From an uncultured Gellertiella sp. (GTDB lineage: Bacteria; Pseudomonadota; Alphaproteobacteria; Rhizobiales; Rhizobiaceae), in NCBI RefSeq assembly GCF_963457605.1, contig NZ_OY735139.1, positions 496,001 through 560,000 of the forward strand: a stretch of 64,000 bases of DNA, given 5' to 3'. The notes under the pieces are model-generated. The model searched no databases. It was not told where the DNA came from and saw nothing but the letters and a program-made list of their open reading frames with translations. The position numbers and the translations under genes are program-made. Numbering within the stretch: position 1 is the stretch's first letter; every line of letters starts with the position of its first letter. This document shows, piece by piece, positions 18,215-26,969 of the stretch.

Positions 18215-18967
18215 TCAATCAGCGGCGGGCAGGCTGAGGGCGGCCATGTGGAAGCGGAGCTGGTCGGGGAGATAGCGGTGCTGGCTGCCAACCGGGCAGG
18301 CATTGCGGGCAAGACAGCCGCCGTCGAGACAGTCCCTGCCCGCGCCACTGCCAAGATGGGTTCGGCACGGCGTGTACTGAAAGCCATCAGGCCGGATGGC
18401 ACCGGCAGGACAGGCGGAGAGACATGGCCTGTCGCGGCAGGTCTCGCAGGCGGAGGCAGAGGGGGACTCCTCCAGACCGGCAAAGCCCTCGGGACGTTCC
18501 GCAAAGGCGAGAGCCCCGCGATAGCCATGCCAGAGGCCAAAGACCGGATGGATGAGGATGCCGAGCGGCGAGGCTTTCAGGCCTTCGGCCCGCATTGCCC
18601 AGTGCTGGAAGGGTTGATAGGGCGGATCGGAGGGGAAGAAGGCGGTGGCCCCGAGACGGGCCGCAAGCGGCAGGATCAGCTGTTTCGACCAGCGGTCGAG
18701 CGGATCGGGCAAGTCCCCATCCGGTGACATCTCTTTCCAGGCGGAAAAGGCGCGCCAATGGGCGCTGCCGACATGGCCGATCAGGCAGACAAAGGCTGCG
18801 AATCGTCCGTCGGGCAGCAGCGGTCCGTCGCCGCTCTTAAAATGCACGGCACCGCGAATGGCGAGGCCCTGCGGCTCGAGCGCCGCATGCAGTTCAGCCG
18901 GAACGTCACCCCGTTTGACGGGGTGACGGTTGTCTTGATTGTCATGCAGCGGAGGACCGCTGCTCAT
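18215..18967 (-). CDS. 4Fe-4S ferredoxin-domain protein of unknown role
   Basis: A 250-residue soluble protein. The C-terminal third has clustered cysteines (CETCRDRPCLSACP ... CLDGGCLARNACP), enough for two iron-sulfur clusters, reminiscent of epoxyqueuosine-reductase-like and other 4Fe-4S dicluster proteins, although the rest does not match QueG closely. The N-terminal half is Trp/Phe-rich (FQHWAMRAEGL). It is not in an obvious operon. The electron-transfer role is known for the domain; the partner is unknown. It lies 100 bp from the MttB-family gene, so supplying electrons to corrinoid reactivation is possible but unproven. Confidence 0.7.
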   Translation of the reverse strand: MSSGPPLHDNQDNRHPVKRGDVPAELHAALEPQGLAIRGAVHFKSGDGPLLPDGRFAAFVCLIGHVGSAHWRAFSAWKEMSPDGDLPDPLDRWSKQLILPLAARLGATAFFPSDPPYQPFQHWAMRAEGLKASPLGILIHPVFGLWHGYRGALAFAERPEGFAGLEESPSASACETCRDRPCLSACPAGAIRPDGFQYTPCRTHLGSGAGRDCLDGGCLARNACPVGSQHRYLPDQLRFHMAALSLPAAD

Positions 18968-19068
18968 TGCGGTCCCTTGTACTGGTAATGCGGGCGCCAG
19001 ACTTCCTTCTGGATCAGATCAGCAACCCGCTTTTGACCGCCTTGCTCCCTGGCGGGGTCGGGCTCTCT

Positions 19069-20649
19069 TCAAGAAAAGGCGTCGACCATGGACCCCTTGC
19101 GCTTGGCAATGAATTCCAGCAGGGCCTCGTCGATGGCCGGATCGAGCGGCGGGGCTTCGTAGGAGTCCAGCCACGAGCGGCAGAGCGCGTTGGCGCGCTG
19201 TTCGATCCGCTTCTCGCCCTCGATTTCCCACTGTTCGAAGGAATTGTTGTCGGCGAGCGCCGAACGGTAGAAGGCGGTCTGAAAATTGGCCTGGGTATGG
19301 GCACAGCCGAGATAATGGCTGCCGGGGCCGACTTCGCGGATGGCGTCCATCGCCTGTGCCTCTACAGAGGTGTCGACGCCCTGCGCCATCTTCTGCATCA
19401 TGCCGAGCTGGTCCTGGTCGATCATGAACTTCTCGTAGGACGAGACCAGGCCACCTTCCAGCCAGCCGGCCGAATGGAGGGCGAAGTTCGTGCCTGCCAG
19501 CAGGGTCATGTTCAGCGTCGCAGCCGATTCGTGGGCGGCCTGGGCATCGGGAACCTTCGAGCCGCAGAGCGAACCACCGGTACGGAACGGCAGGCCGAGA
19601 CGGCGGGCGAGCTGGGCCGCACCGTAGGATACCAGCGACGGCTCCGGCGTTCCGAAGGTCGGCGCACCCGACTGCATCGAGATCGAGGCGGCGAAGGTGC
19701 CGAACAGCACCGGCGCGCCCTTGCGGATCAGCTGGGTGAAGGCGGCACCGGCCAGCACTTCGGCCAGGATCTGCGTCAGCGTGCCAACCACGGTGACCGG
19801 GCTCATCGCGCCCGACAGGATGAAGGGCGACAGGATGCAGGCCTGGTTGTGGCGCGCATAGACCTTGGCGGCACCCAGCATGGTTTCGTCGAAGACCATC
19901 GGCGAGTTGGCGTTGATCAGGTTGACGGTGACGGTGTTGTTTTCAACGAAATCGTCACCGAACAGGATCTTGCACATCGAGATCGTGTCTTCGGCGCGTT
20001 CCGGCGCGGTGACCGAGCCCATGAACGGCTTGTCGGAATATTTGATGTGGCTGTAGATCATGTCGAGGTGACGCTTGTTCACCGGGATGTCGACAGGCTC
20101 GCAGACCGTGCCGCCCGAATGGTGCAGCGACGGAGCCATGTAGGTGAGCTTCACGAAATTGCGGAAGTCCTCGATGGTCGCGTAACGACGCTTGCCTTCA
20201 AGGTCGCGCACGAAGGGAGGGCCATAGACCGGCGCAAACACGGTGGCATTGCCGCCAATCTCGACATTGCGCTCGGCATTGCGGGCGTGCTGGGTGAAGA
20301 CGCGCGGTGCGGTCTTCAGAAGCTCGCGGCAGAGACCCTTCGGGAAATGCACGCGCTCGCCGCGCACATCGGCACCGGCGGCCTTCCACAGCGCCAGTGC
20401 TTCAGCGTCGTCGCGGAACTCGATGCCGATTTCCTCGAGCACGATGTCGGCATTGCGCTCGATCAGCTGCAGGGCTTCCTCGTCGAGAACCTCATAGACC
20501 GGAATCTTGCGCTGGATATAGGGCATGGACGGGCCCGGACCGCCGCCGGTGCGCGAGGCACGGCGGGCAGCCGCTCCGCGACCTTCATTGCGGCCGCGAC
20601 GCGGTGCTGCGTCGGCTGTGGCACCGGTGTTCTCAATCGTATCGCTCAT
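19069..20649 (-). CDS. MttB-superfamily (pyrrolysine-independent) methylamine/betaine:corrinoid methyltransferase
   Basis: 526 residues. It transfers a methyl group from a quaternary or tertiary amine to the Co(I) corrinoid protein encoded divergently at 21148. Residues 1-40 are an Arg/Gly/Ala-rich extension (RRGRNEGRGAAARRASRTGG); the COG5598 barrel follows, with VYEVLDEEALQLIERNADIVLEEIG, YGPPFVRDLEGKRRY, SGTVCEPVDIPVNKR-type and GSHYLGCAHTQANF segments. There is no in-frame TAG, so it does not use pyrrolysine and belongs with the MtgB (glycine betaine)-like group rather than true trimethylamine methyltransferase. The substrate cannot be fixed from sequence; glycine betaine, proline betaine or carnitine-type compounds are candidates. 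Confidence 0.92.
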   Translation of the reverse strand: MSDTIENTGATADAAPRRGRNEGRGAAARRASRTGGGPGPSMPYIQRKIPVYEVLDEEALQLIERNADIVLEEIGIEFRDDAEALALWKAAGADVRGERVHFPKGLCRELLKTAPRVFTQHARNAERNVEIGGNATVFAPVYGPPFVRDLEGKRRYATIEDFRNFVKLTYMAPSLHHSGGTVCEPVDIPVNKRHLDMIYSHIKYSDKPFMGSVTAPERAEDTISMCKILFGDDFVENNTVTVNLINANSPMVFDETMLGAAKVYARHNQACILSPFILSGAMSPVTVVGTLTQILAEVLAGAAFTQLIRKGAPVLFGTFAASISMQSGAPTFGTPEPSLVSYGAAQLARRLGLPFRTGGSLCGSKVPDAQAAHESAATLNMTLLAGTNFALHSAGWLEGGLVSSYEKFMIDQDQLGMMQKMAQGVDTSVEAQAMDAIREVGPGSHYLGCAHTQANFQTAFYRSALADNNSFEQWEIEGEKRIEQRANALCRSWLDSYEAPPLDPAIDEALLEFIAKRKGSMVDAFS

Positions 20650-21147
20650 ACTGCTTCCTCAAAGCTTGCGCAGGCCTGCGCCAGACTGTTTGCGTCATGT
20701 TGCGTCATGGCGACAATCGCCCGCCGCCTGTTGATGCCGCTTATGCTATCGGAATTCGCATTTGGAACATTCCTAAATGCGCCACGGATTTGCGCAGACC
20801 AGACTTCGCACATTCCCGGGCCGCATGAAACCGGACATTTCACAGGGTCGTTTTTGCCGTCGGCAACGTCGCTAACGAAAAGGGTTTTCCGGGCCTGACG
20901 TTTTAGTGTCACCTGCAATGAAGGACCGATTTGGACCGTGCTTTCCGAGTGGCTGATGTCATGGGGAAAATCTGTTGGAAAGGGTCGCCTCAGCGCCTGC
21001 CCGGGCTTGATCAGTCAAAACGGATCAAGACCACAGCCGGGGCTTGTGGCACGCTTGAAAATCCACGATGTTCACTTTAACCCTTCTTTGCTCTTATCGG
21101 TCTATCTGATATAGCCCTTCGCATCGCTCTTAACTGGGAAGCCAAAC
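20650..21147. promoter_or_regulatory. Divergent promoter region between the MttB-type gene and the corrinoid-protein gene
   Basis: About 500 bp without a credible gene. Next to the MttB start it has a direct repeat TTGCGTCATG (twice in tandem, about 20692-20711) followed by GCGAC, resembling the GTCGC half-sites at 1035 and 33218. It should carry two outward promoters; -35/-10 boxes could not be assigned with confidence. Confidence 0.5.
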
Positions 21148-21846
21148 ATGTCCGACGACGAAATCATTCTCGCAGACCTTTCTGACGACGAACTCGTGCA
21201 GCAGATGCATGACGACCTTTATGATGGCCTGAAGGAAGAAATCGAAGAAGCCACCAACATCCTGCTGTCGCGCGGATGGATTCCTTACGACGTTCTGACC
21301 CAGGCTCTGGTTGAAGGCATGCGCATCGTCGGCATCGACTTCCGCGACGGCATCCTGTTCGTGCCGGAAGTTCTGCTGTCTGCCAATGCCATGAAGGCCG
21401 GCATGTTCATCCTGCGCCCGCTTCTCGCGGCCACCGGCGCGCCGAAGCTCGGCAAGATGGTCATCGGCACCGTCAAGGGCGACATCCACGACATCGGCAA
21501 GAACCTCGTGGGCATGATGATGGAAGGTGCCGGCTTCGACGTCATCGACCTCGGCATCAACAACCCGGTCGAAAACTACCTCGACGCGCTGGAGCGCGAA
21601 CAGCCCGATATCCTCGGCATGTCGGCCCTGCTGACCACCACCATGCCCTACATGAAGGTCGTCATCGACACCATGAAGGAAAAGGGCATGCGCGACGATT
21701 TCATCGTTCTGGTCGGTGGCGCACCGCTCAACGAGGAATTCGGCAAGGCTGTCGGCGCGGACGCCTATTGCCGTGACGCCGCCGTTGCCGTTGAAACCGC
21801 CAAGGATTTCATCAAGCGCAAGCACAACATGCTGGCTGCCGGCTGA
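21148..21846 (+). CDS. Corrinoid protein (MttC/MtgC type), methyl carrier
   Basis: 232 residues: a helical B12-binding cap (10-95) and a Rossmann B12-binding domain with the signature D112-x-H114-x-x-G117 (GDIHDIGKNLVGMMMEG); His114 is the lower axial ligand of cobalt. Downstream SALLTT and GGAPLNEEF segments complete the site. It accepts methyl from the MttB-type enzyme and is demethylated by the methyl-THF methyltransferase at 25746. It is the first gene of the plus-strand group but has its own strong terminator at 21865-21902, so it may be transcribed in excess, as fits a stoichiometric carrier. Confidence 0.94.
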   Translation: MSDDEIILADLSDDELVQQMHDDLYDGLKEEIEEATNILLSRGWIPYDVLTQALVEGMRIVGIDFRDGILFVPEVLLSANAMKAGMFILRPLLAATGAPKLGKMVIGTVKGDIHDIGKNLVGMMMEGAGFDVIDLGINNPVENYLDALEREQPDILGMSALLTTTMPYMKVVIDTMKEKGMRDDFIVLVGGAPLNEEFGKAVGADAYCRDAAVAVETAKDFIKRKHNMLAAG

Positions 21847-21864
21847 TTTTACGGTCTTCAGACG

Positions 21865-21902
21865 AAAAAAGCGGCCGTGCATCCCTGTACGGCCGCTTTT
21901 TT
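21865..21902. terminator. Bidirectional terminator between the corrinoid-protein and entericidin genes
   Basis: Perfect 14-bp arms AAAAAAGCGGCCGT/ACGGCCGCTTTTTT around a 10-nt loop; T tracts on both strands serve both convergent genes. Confidence 0.92.
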
Positions 21903-21916
21903 GTTGTCTCGTGTGT

Positions 21917-22078
21917 TTAGTACTGCGCTGCCTTTGCGACATGGCGGCCCGCGTTTTGTGTCGCATCGACCGTTCCGGCCGCATCCCTGCCAACCCCGCG
22001 AATCGTGTTGGCACAGGACGACAGAAGGGCAAGTGCAATGAAGACGGTACCGAGTTTAACGAGATTGTTCTTGATCAT
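21917..22078 (-). CDS. Entericidin-like small lipoprotein
   Basis: 53 residues. The N-terminus MIKNNLVKLGTVFIALALLSSC is a lipoprotein signal with lipobox L-S-S-C; the mature part NTIRGVGRDAAGTVDATQNA is the entericidin A/B signature. AAGGA lies 8-12 nt before the ATG. Small outer-membrane-associated lipoprotein of the EcnA/B family, whose bacteriolytic or envelope-stress role is known only in enterics. Convergent with the corrinoid-protein gene and sharing its terminator. Confidence 0.85.
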   Translation of the reverse strand: MIKNNLVKLGTVFIALALLSSCANTIRGVGRDAAGTVDATQNAGRHVAKAAQY

Positions 22079-22111
22079 GACGAGGTCCTTCGCAAGGTGA
22101 AAACTGATCCG

Positions 22112-22753
22112 ATGAAGGCGGAACTGTCCGCTTCCCCACAGGAACGCGTGAGCGGCGAAAAAGTTCACGTGATTGCCTGCGGCGCAATCGCGCGCGAGAT
22201 CCTGGCGATCACCCGGCTGAACGGTCTCGACCATGTCGATCTCGCCTGCCTGCCGGCGATCTGGCATGCCCATCCGGAAAAGATTGCGCCGGGCGTCCGG
22301 GCGGCCATCGACGAGGCGCGGGCGAAGGGTGCCGGAAAGATATTCGTCGCCTATGCCGATTGCGGCACCGGCGGGGCGCTGGACCAGGTGCTGAAGGAAG
22401 CGGGCGATGTCGAGCGGCTGACCGGGCCGCATTGCTATTCCTTCTTTGCCGGAAACGAGGATTTTGCCGCCCGCTGGGACGAGGACCTGACGGCCTTCTT
22501 CCTCACCGATTTCCTCGCCCGGCAGTTCGAAGCCTTCGTCATCGAGCCGCTTGGCCTCGACCGGCATCCGGAACTGAAGGACATCTACTTCTCCCACTAT
22601 ACCAAGCTGATCTATCTCTCGCAGGTGGAGGATCCGGCCCTGCAGGAAAAGGCGAAGGCTGCTGCCGCCTATCTTGGTGTCGCCTACGAATACCGCTATA
22701 CCGGCTATGGCGACCTCGCGAGCGAGCTTCTGGCCGCCGCCAGGGCCTCCTGA
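22112..22753 (+). CDS. DUF1638 protein in the corrinoid locus
   Basis: About 213 residues of the DUF1638 family, which recurs beside MttB/corrinoid genes. Visible features are HVIACGAIAREI, HAHPEKIAPGVR, FVAYADCGTGGALD with a conserved Cys, and LLFLLC-free soluble composition. Biochemical function is not known for this family; a role in handling the corrinoid or methylated substrate is inference from neighbourhood. Start is uncertain: the ATG at 22112 is used, and a GTG at 22097 is possible. Confidence 0.8.
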   Translation: MKAELSASPQERVSGEKVHVIACGAIAREILAITRLNGLDHVDLACLPAIWHAHPEKIAPGVRAAIDEARAKGAGKIFVAYADCGTGGALDQVLKEAGDVERLTGPHCYSFFAGNEDFAARWDEDLTAFFLTDFLARQFEAFVIEPLGLDRHPELKDIYFSHYTKLIYLSQVEDPALQEKAKAAAAYLGVAYEYRYTGYGDLASELLAAARAS

Positions 22754-22876
22754 GCGGGGCCAGGCCCGGATCAGGCTGCGATTTTTAACCTTTCCTTGAC
22801 CAGACCCGGCAAAAGCGCGGACAGATCTCCGGCATTTTAAGCAGATGGGAAGGGAGCCAGTGGCTTCATCAGGACT

Positions 22877-23581
22877 ATGGAAAATTGGGTGTTTGCCATG
22901 TCGGACAGTTTCGTTCCATATGCCCCGCATCTGATGTCGCCCGCATCCGGCGAAGGGCTCGCATTGCCTTGCGTCGATCTGCCCCGCACGCCGCCCGGCC
23001 CGCTTTCCGACATTCTCGCTGATCTCGCCCTGTCGCCGCAATCGCACCTGTCGATTCGCGACATGACCGACGCCCTCGGTGAGCGCTCGTTTGGCGCATC
23101 GCTGACGGTTTTTGCGCTGCCCAATCTCATTCCGCTGCCACCGGGAAGCACTGTCATCCTCGGCCTGCCCCTGCTGTTCATCACCTGGCAGATGATGGCG
23201 TCGGCGCGGGGGCATCTGTGGTTTCCCGACCGCTTTGCCAATTACCGCGTGCGGATGACGACCTTCTCCGCTTTTGCCGACCGGGCGATCCCGCTCCTGC
23301 GTTTTGCCGAACGCTGGGTCCAGCCCCGGCTGCGCGTTGCCCGCGGGCGGATGCTGGAACGGCTGCTGGGGGCCTTCGCGCTGATCCTGGCGCTGGCCGT
23401 CTTCCTGCCGGTGCCGCTCGGCAACTGGATGCCGGCGCTGGCGCTGGCGGTGATCGGCCTGACCTTGACAGCCCGCGACGGGCTTGGCCTTATTGCCGGG
23501 ATTTGTCTGGGCGTCGTGTCGATCATCTTCGTCGCCTGTATCATACTCGCGACGGGCGCAGCGCTCGCCTGCATCCTGTGA
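22877..23581 (+). CDS. exoD: ExoD-family exopolysaccharide synthesis protein
   Basis: 234 residues; inner-membrane protein with the ExoD signature ERSFGASLTVFALPNLIPLPPGS, and hydrophobic segments near 90-110 and 165-230. In Sinorhizobium, ExoD affects exopolysaccharide production and alkali tolerance, but its molecular activity is unknown. The ATG at 22877 is used; one at 22898 (MSDSFVPYAP) is equally plausible and has a better-spaced purine run. Its place inside the corrinoid gene row may be coincidental. Confidence 0.88.
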   Translation: MENWVFAMSDSFVPYAPHLMSPASGEGLALPCVDLPRTPPGPLSDILADLALSPQSHLSIRDMTDALGERSFGASLTVFALPNLIPLPPGSTVILGLPLLFITWQMMASARGHLWFPDRFANYRVRMTTFSAFADRAIPLLRFAERWVQPRLRVARGRMLERLLGAFALILALAVFLPVPLGNWMPALALAVIGLTLTARDGLGLIAGICLGVVSIIFVACIILATGAALACIL

Positions 23582-23592
23582 GATCCAGCCTG

Positions 23593-24390
23593 ATGAACGC
23601 AAACAGCAACGGGACCGCGCTCCAGTCGGGCCAGCCTGTCGTGATTTTGACAGCGGGGGGCACGAATCCGTGGATGATCATCAATGCGCTGCATGCCGGT
23701 TTTGCCGATATCAGGGTGATTGAAGAAAAGCCGGAGGCAAAATCCGTGCTGCTGGCACGGCGCATCCGCCGTTTCGGCGTGGTGAACGCCTTCGGGCAGA
23801 TGGCGACGATGGCGATATCCCGTTTCGGCAAGCGGTTTGCGGAGAAACGGATCCGGCACATTGCCGAAAGCCATGGCCTGTCGGGCGCTGAAAATCCGGA
23901 CATCCCGGTTTTCCATGTCGACAGCCTCAATGGTCCCGCCTGCCATCAGCTTCTGGAGACGCTGCGGCCCGCCGTGGTGCTGACGATCAGCTGCCGCCTG
24001 CTCAGTCGGGCCACACTTGCCGCCATCCCCTGCCCGGTCATCAACCTGCACTCGGCGATCAATCCGAACTATCGCGGCCAGATGGGCTGCTACTGGGCGC
24101 TGGTCAACGGCGACCGCAGAAATTTTGGCGCGACGGTGCATCTGGTCGATGCGGGCGTCGATACCGGCGCCATCCTCTACCAGATCAGGACTGCGCCCGA
24201 AAAGGGCGACACGATGCTGACCTATCCGGCGCTGGTCACCGCAAGGTCGGTCGACATCACCCGCAGGGCCCTCGCCGATGCGCTGGCCGGCACGCTGAAA
24301 CCCGGGACCACCAGCGGCCCGTCCCGCCTCCATTTCAACGTGCCGGTCTGGACCTGGCTCTGGCACGGCTTGACAAAAGGCATCTGGTGA
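23593..24390 (+). CDS. Formyltransferase-like protein (methionyl-tRNA formyltransferase N-domain fold)
   Basis: 265 residues with the catalytic motif N-L-H-S-A-I-N-P-N-Y-R-G of 10-formyl-THF-dependent formyltransferases and the following GMxGCYW-like and GATVHLVDAGVDTGAILYQ segments. It lacks the C-terminal tRNA-binding domain, so it is not ordinary Fmt; GART-like or sugar-amine formyltransferases are alternatives. It starts 12 nt after exoD. Being among one-carbon genes, it might use formyl-THF derived from the methyl groups, but the acceptor is unknown. A GC-rich hairpin follows (24392-24415). Confidence 0.8.
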   Translation: MNANSNGTALQSGQPVVILTAGGTNPWMIINALHAGFADIRVIEEKPEAKSVLLARRIRRFGVVNAFGQMATMAISRFGKRFAEKRIRHIAESHGLSGAENPDIPVFHVDSLNGPACHQLLETLRPAVVLTISCRLLSRATLAAIPCPVINLHSAINPNYRGQMGCYWALVNGDRRNFGATVHLVDAGVDTGAILYQIRTAPEKGDTMLTYPALVTARSVDITRRALADALAGTLKPGTTSGPSRLHFNVPVWTWLWHGLTKGIW

Positions 24391-24539
24391 CCGGCCGGAT
24401 TTCGCCGGGCCGGTGACGCCTTTCGCATTTGCGACGACGAATTCCCGTGAGCGTCGTTTTTCACGACAAATCACGTCGTCTGAAGCGAAGTCTGGACCAC
24501 CCGTCCTGTGCATTGTGTCGCCACACGAGGAGAACAATC

Positions 24540-24842
24540 ATGGCGGACAGAATTATCGTTTTGTGGCGGGATATCCCGGCCCAGGTGATCATCAAGCGCG
24601 GTCGCACATCGGCCAAGCGCGAGCTGTCGCTGCGCTTCACCGAAGCCATCGACATGTGCGCCATGCGCACCGGTGCCGCCGAAACCGACGATTACCTCGC
24701 CGAATGGCGCAAGGCCGATCCGGTTGCCGTTTCCGACGACCTGGAAGCGGAAGCCGACCGGGCCGTCGCCGAAATCGAAGCCGCCTATGACCGCGACCGC
24801 CTGGTGGCGCTGGTCAAGGCCGGCGGACGCGAACAGCAGTAA
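24540..24842 (+). CDS. Conserved 'virulence factor' family small protein in the corrinoid operon
   Basis: 100 residues, matching the family annotated as 'virulence factor' (WRDIPAQVIIKRGRTSAKRELSLRFTEAIDMCAMRTGA). Basic N-terminal half, acidic C-terminal half (DDLEAEADRAVAEIEAAYDRDR), no membrane segment. GAGGAG precedes the ATG and the MetF-like gene starts 20 nt later. Despite the name, its recurring place between corrinoid and folate genes suggests a metabolic or regulatory helper; no biochemical function is known to me. Confidence 0.82.
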   Translation: MADRIIVLWRDIPAQVIIKRGRTSAKRELSLRFTEAIDMCAMRTGAAETDDYLAEWRKADPVAVSDDLEAEADRAVAEIEAAYDRDRLVALVKAGGREQQ

Positions 24843-24862
24843 CACCCCAAGGACCACGACCA

Positions 24863-25732
24863 ATGGCAAAGATTCCCGCATCCATCGAAGTTGCGCCCAA
24901 GCAGGCTCTCGAATCCGCCGACCTGCCCGGCCTCTTCCCGGCTGGCAGCCGCGTCTACATCACCGATATCGGCACCGACACCACCGATACGCTGGTGGCA
25001 GCCGCCCGCCGCGTGCATGACCTCGGCTATACCCCGGTGCCGCATTTCGCCTCGCGCCGCCTGACCACCAAAGCCGCGCTCGAAACCCGCGTCAAGCGCA
25101 CCGTCGCCGAAGCTGGCGTCACCGATGTACTGATCATCGGCGGCGGCCTAGAAAAGCAGGCCGGCGACTTCGGCTCCTCCATGGAAGTGCTGGAAACCGG
25201 CTTCTTCGACAAGAACGGCATTCTCGACATCGCGGTCGCCGGTCATCCCGAAGGCAGCCCGGATTTCTCCGAGGCCGTCGCCATCGAAGCCCTGAAGATG
25301 AAGCAGGCCTTCGGCGAGCGCAGCGATGCGCGCCTGCGGGTTGTCACCCAGTTCGGCTTCGACGCCGCCAAATTCATCAAGTGGGCCGACGGGCTGAAGG
25401 CCTATGGCGTCGATCTGCCGGTGCATCTCGGCGTTGCGGGTCCGGCCAAGATCACCACGCTGATCAAATATGCGGCCATGTGCGGCGTCGGCAATTCCAT
25501 CTCCTTCCTGAAGAAGAACGCGATGTCGCTGACGGCGCTGGCGACCGGCCACAATCCGGAAGAAATCGTTGGCCCGCTGGAGCGCCATTTCCAGGCCAAT
25601 CCCGACAGCGCCATCAAGCAAATTCACATTTTCCCGTTTGGCGGCCTGAAAAAATCCTCCGAATGGCTTGTGGAACGCGGCTCGTGGGATAAGAACGCAG
25701 CACAGCCCTCCGCAATGGCAGCCTCACACTAA
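24863..25732 (+). CDS. MetF-like methylenetetrahydrofolate reductase of the demethylation pathway
   Basis: 289 residues, a flavin-dependent TIM barrel of the MTHFR family (VYITDIGTDTTDTLVAAARRV; HFASRRL; VLIIGGG; AVAGHPEGSPDFSEA; QFGFDAAKFIKWAD). In this context it would oxidise methyl-THF produced by the next enzyme to methylene-THF, releasing electrons, rather than make methyl-THF for methionine synthesis. It starts 20 nt after the 'virulence factor' gene and ends 13 nt before the methyltransferase start, so it is in the middle of the operon. Confidence 0.9.
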   Translation: MAKIPASIEVAPKQALESADLPGLFPAGSRVYITDIGTDTTDTLVAAARRVHDLGYTPVPHFASRRLTTKAALETRVKRTVAEAGVTDVLIIGGGLEKQAGDFGSSMEVLETGFFDKNGILDIAVAGHPEGSPDFSEAVAIEALKMKQAFGERSDARLRVVTQFGFDAAKFIKWADGLKAYGVDLPVHLGVAGPAKITTLIKYAAMCGVGNSISFLKKNAMSLTALATGHNPEEIVGPLERHFQANPDSAIKQIHIFPFGGLKKSSEWLVERGSWDKNAAQPSAMAASH

Positions 25733-25745
25733 GGATAGACTGAAC

Positions 25746-26708
25746 ATGACGCGCACAATCGTTGCATCCGCCACCCGCGAAGTCATCATCGGCTTCGACC
25801 AGCCCTTCTGCGTGATCGGGGAACGCATCAACCCGACCGGCCGCAAGAAACTTGCCGCCGAAATGATCGAAGGCAATTTCGATACCGTCATCAAGGACGC
25901 CCTCGAGCAGGTCGCCGCTGGCGCCACCATGCTTGACGTCAATGCCGGCGTGACCTCGGTCAACCCGAACGAAACCGAGCCGGCCCTGCTGGTGCGCACC
26001 ATGGAAATCGTCCAGGGTCTGGTCGACGTGCCGCTGTCCATCGACAGTTCGGTCACGGCTGCCATCGAAGCCGCGCTGAAGGTTGCCAAGGGCCGTCCGC
26101 TGGTCAATTCGGTGACCGGCGAGGAAGAAAAGCTCGAAGCCATCCTGCCGCTCTGCGCCAAGTACAATGTCCCCGTGGTCGCCATCTCGAACGACGAGAC
26201 CGGCATTTCCATGGACCCGGACGTCCGCTTCGCCGTTGCCAAGAAGATCGTCGAGCGCGCTGCCGATTACGGCATCAAGCCCTATGACATCGTCGTCGAC
26301 CCGCTGGTCATGCCGATTGGCGCTCTCGGCGATGCCGGCCGCCAGGTTTTCGCGCTGCTGCGCCGCCTGCGCGAGGAGCTGAAGGTCAACACCACCTGCG
26401 GCCTGTCGAACATCTCCTTCGGCCTGCCGCACCGCCACGGCATCAACGCCGGCTTCATCCCGATGGTGATCGGTGCCGGCATGACCTCGGCGATCATGAA
26501 CCCCTGCCGTCCGCAGGAAATGGAAGCGGTCCGCGCCGCCAACGTGCTGAACGGCACCGACGCCAACTGCGGCACCTGGATCATGACCTACCGTGACCAC
26601 AAGCCCGGCGAAGCCGGCCAGCCGGTGGTAGCAGCCCCCGCAGGCGGCGCCTCTGCCGGCCGTCGTGGCGGCCGCGCTGCCCGTGGCGGCACCGGCAAGT
26701 CCGAGTAA
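25746..26708 (+). CDS. Methyl-THF:corrinoid methyltransferase (pterin-binding, MtgA/MetH-like)
   Basis: 320 residues of the pterin-binding (DHPS-like) superfamily: FCVIGERINPTGRKKLAAEM, DVNAGVTSVNPNETEPALL, PLSIDSSVTAAIEAAL, LVNSVTGEEEKLEAILPLC and TTCGLSNISFGLPHRHG. It moves methyl groups from the corrinoid protein to tetrahydrofolate. The last 25 residues are a Gly/Ala/Arg-rich tail (GRRGGRAARGGTGKS) absent from the catalytic fold and similar to tails on the MttB-type and RamA-like proteins here. Start at 25746 chosen because AAGGA lies upstream and the family begins at the TREVIIG strand. Confidence 0.92.
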   Translation: MTRTIVASATREVIIGFDQPFCVIGERINPTGRKKLAAEMIEGNFDTVIKDALEQVAAGATMLDVNAGVTSVNPNETEPALLVRTMEIVQGLVDVPLSIDSSVTAAIEAALKVAKGRPLVNSVTGEEEKLEAILPLCAKYNVPVVAISNDETGISMDPDVRFAVAKKIVERAADYGIKPYDIVVDPLVMPIGALGDAGRQVFALLRRLREELKVNTTCGLSNISFGLPHRHGINAGFIPMVIGAGMTSAIMNPCRPQEMEAVRAANVLNGTDANCGTWIMTYRDHKPGEAGQPVVAAPAGGASAGRRGGRAARGGTGKSE

Positions 26709-26969
26709 GGAAAGACCGGGCGGTGGTGGAAACAGTGATCCTTCTGCCCTGCCCCCGCCTCGTCGCCTCGATGCGGGACGAGCGACCCGAGCTTTCGTCG
26801 TGCGCTGGAGGCAAGGCCTTGAGACTGCCGACAGATTAAACGCCACACGACCACCCTTTTAACCAGGGGTGGTCTTTGCATGTCGGAAATTGACGGTTGT
26901 CAGATCCGGCCTCCCTGCAATATCGCTCTCGCGGGCCCGTCTGTTCGGCAGAGCCCGGGATGCGAGAAA
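26709..26969 (+). promoter_or_regulatory. Leader between the methyltransferase and RamA-like genes
   Basis: 260 bp without a credible gene. It contains the hairpin at 26850 and in-frame upstream ATGs (26880) that I do not use as starts. A separate promoter for the RamA-like gene may lie here; none was identified. Confidence 0.4.
26850..26878 (+). terminator. Terminator after the folate-methyltransferase gene
   Basis: Arms ACCACCC/GGGTGGT followed by CTTTG. The T tract is short; partial readthrough into the RamA-like gene is possible. Confidence 0.6.

Noticed and set aside
19069-20649. Pyrrolysine-type trimethylamine methyltransferase
   Set aside because: No in-frame TAG in the gene; it is a non-pyrrolysine MttB-superfamily member.
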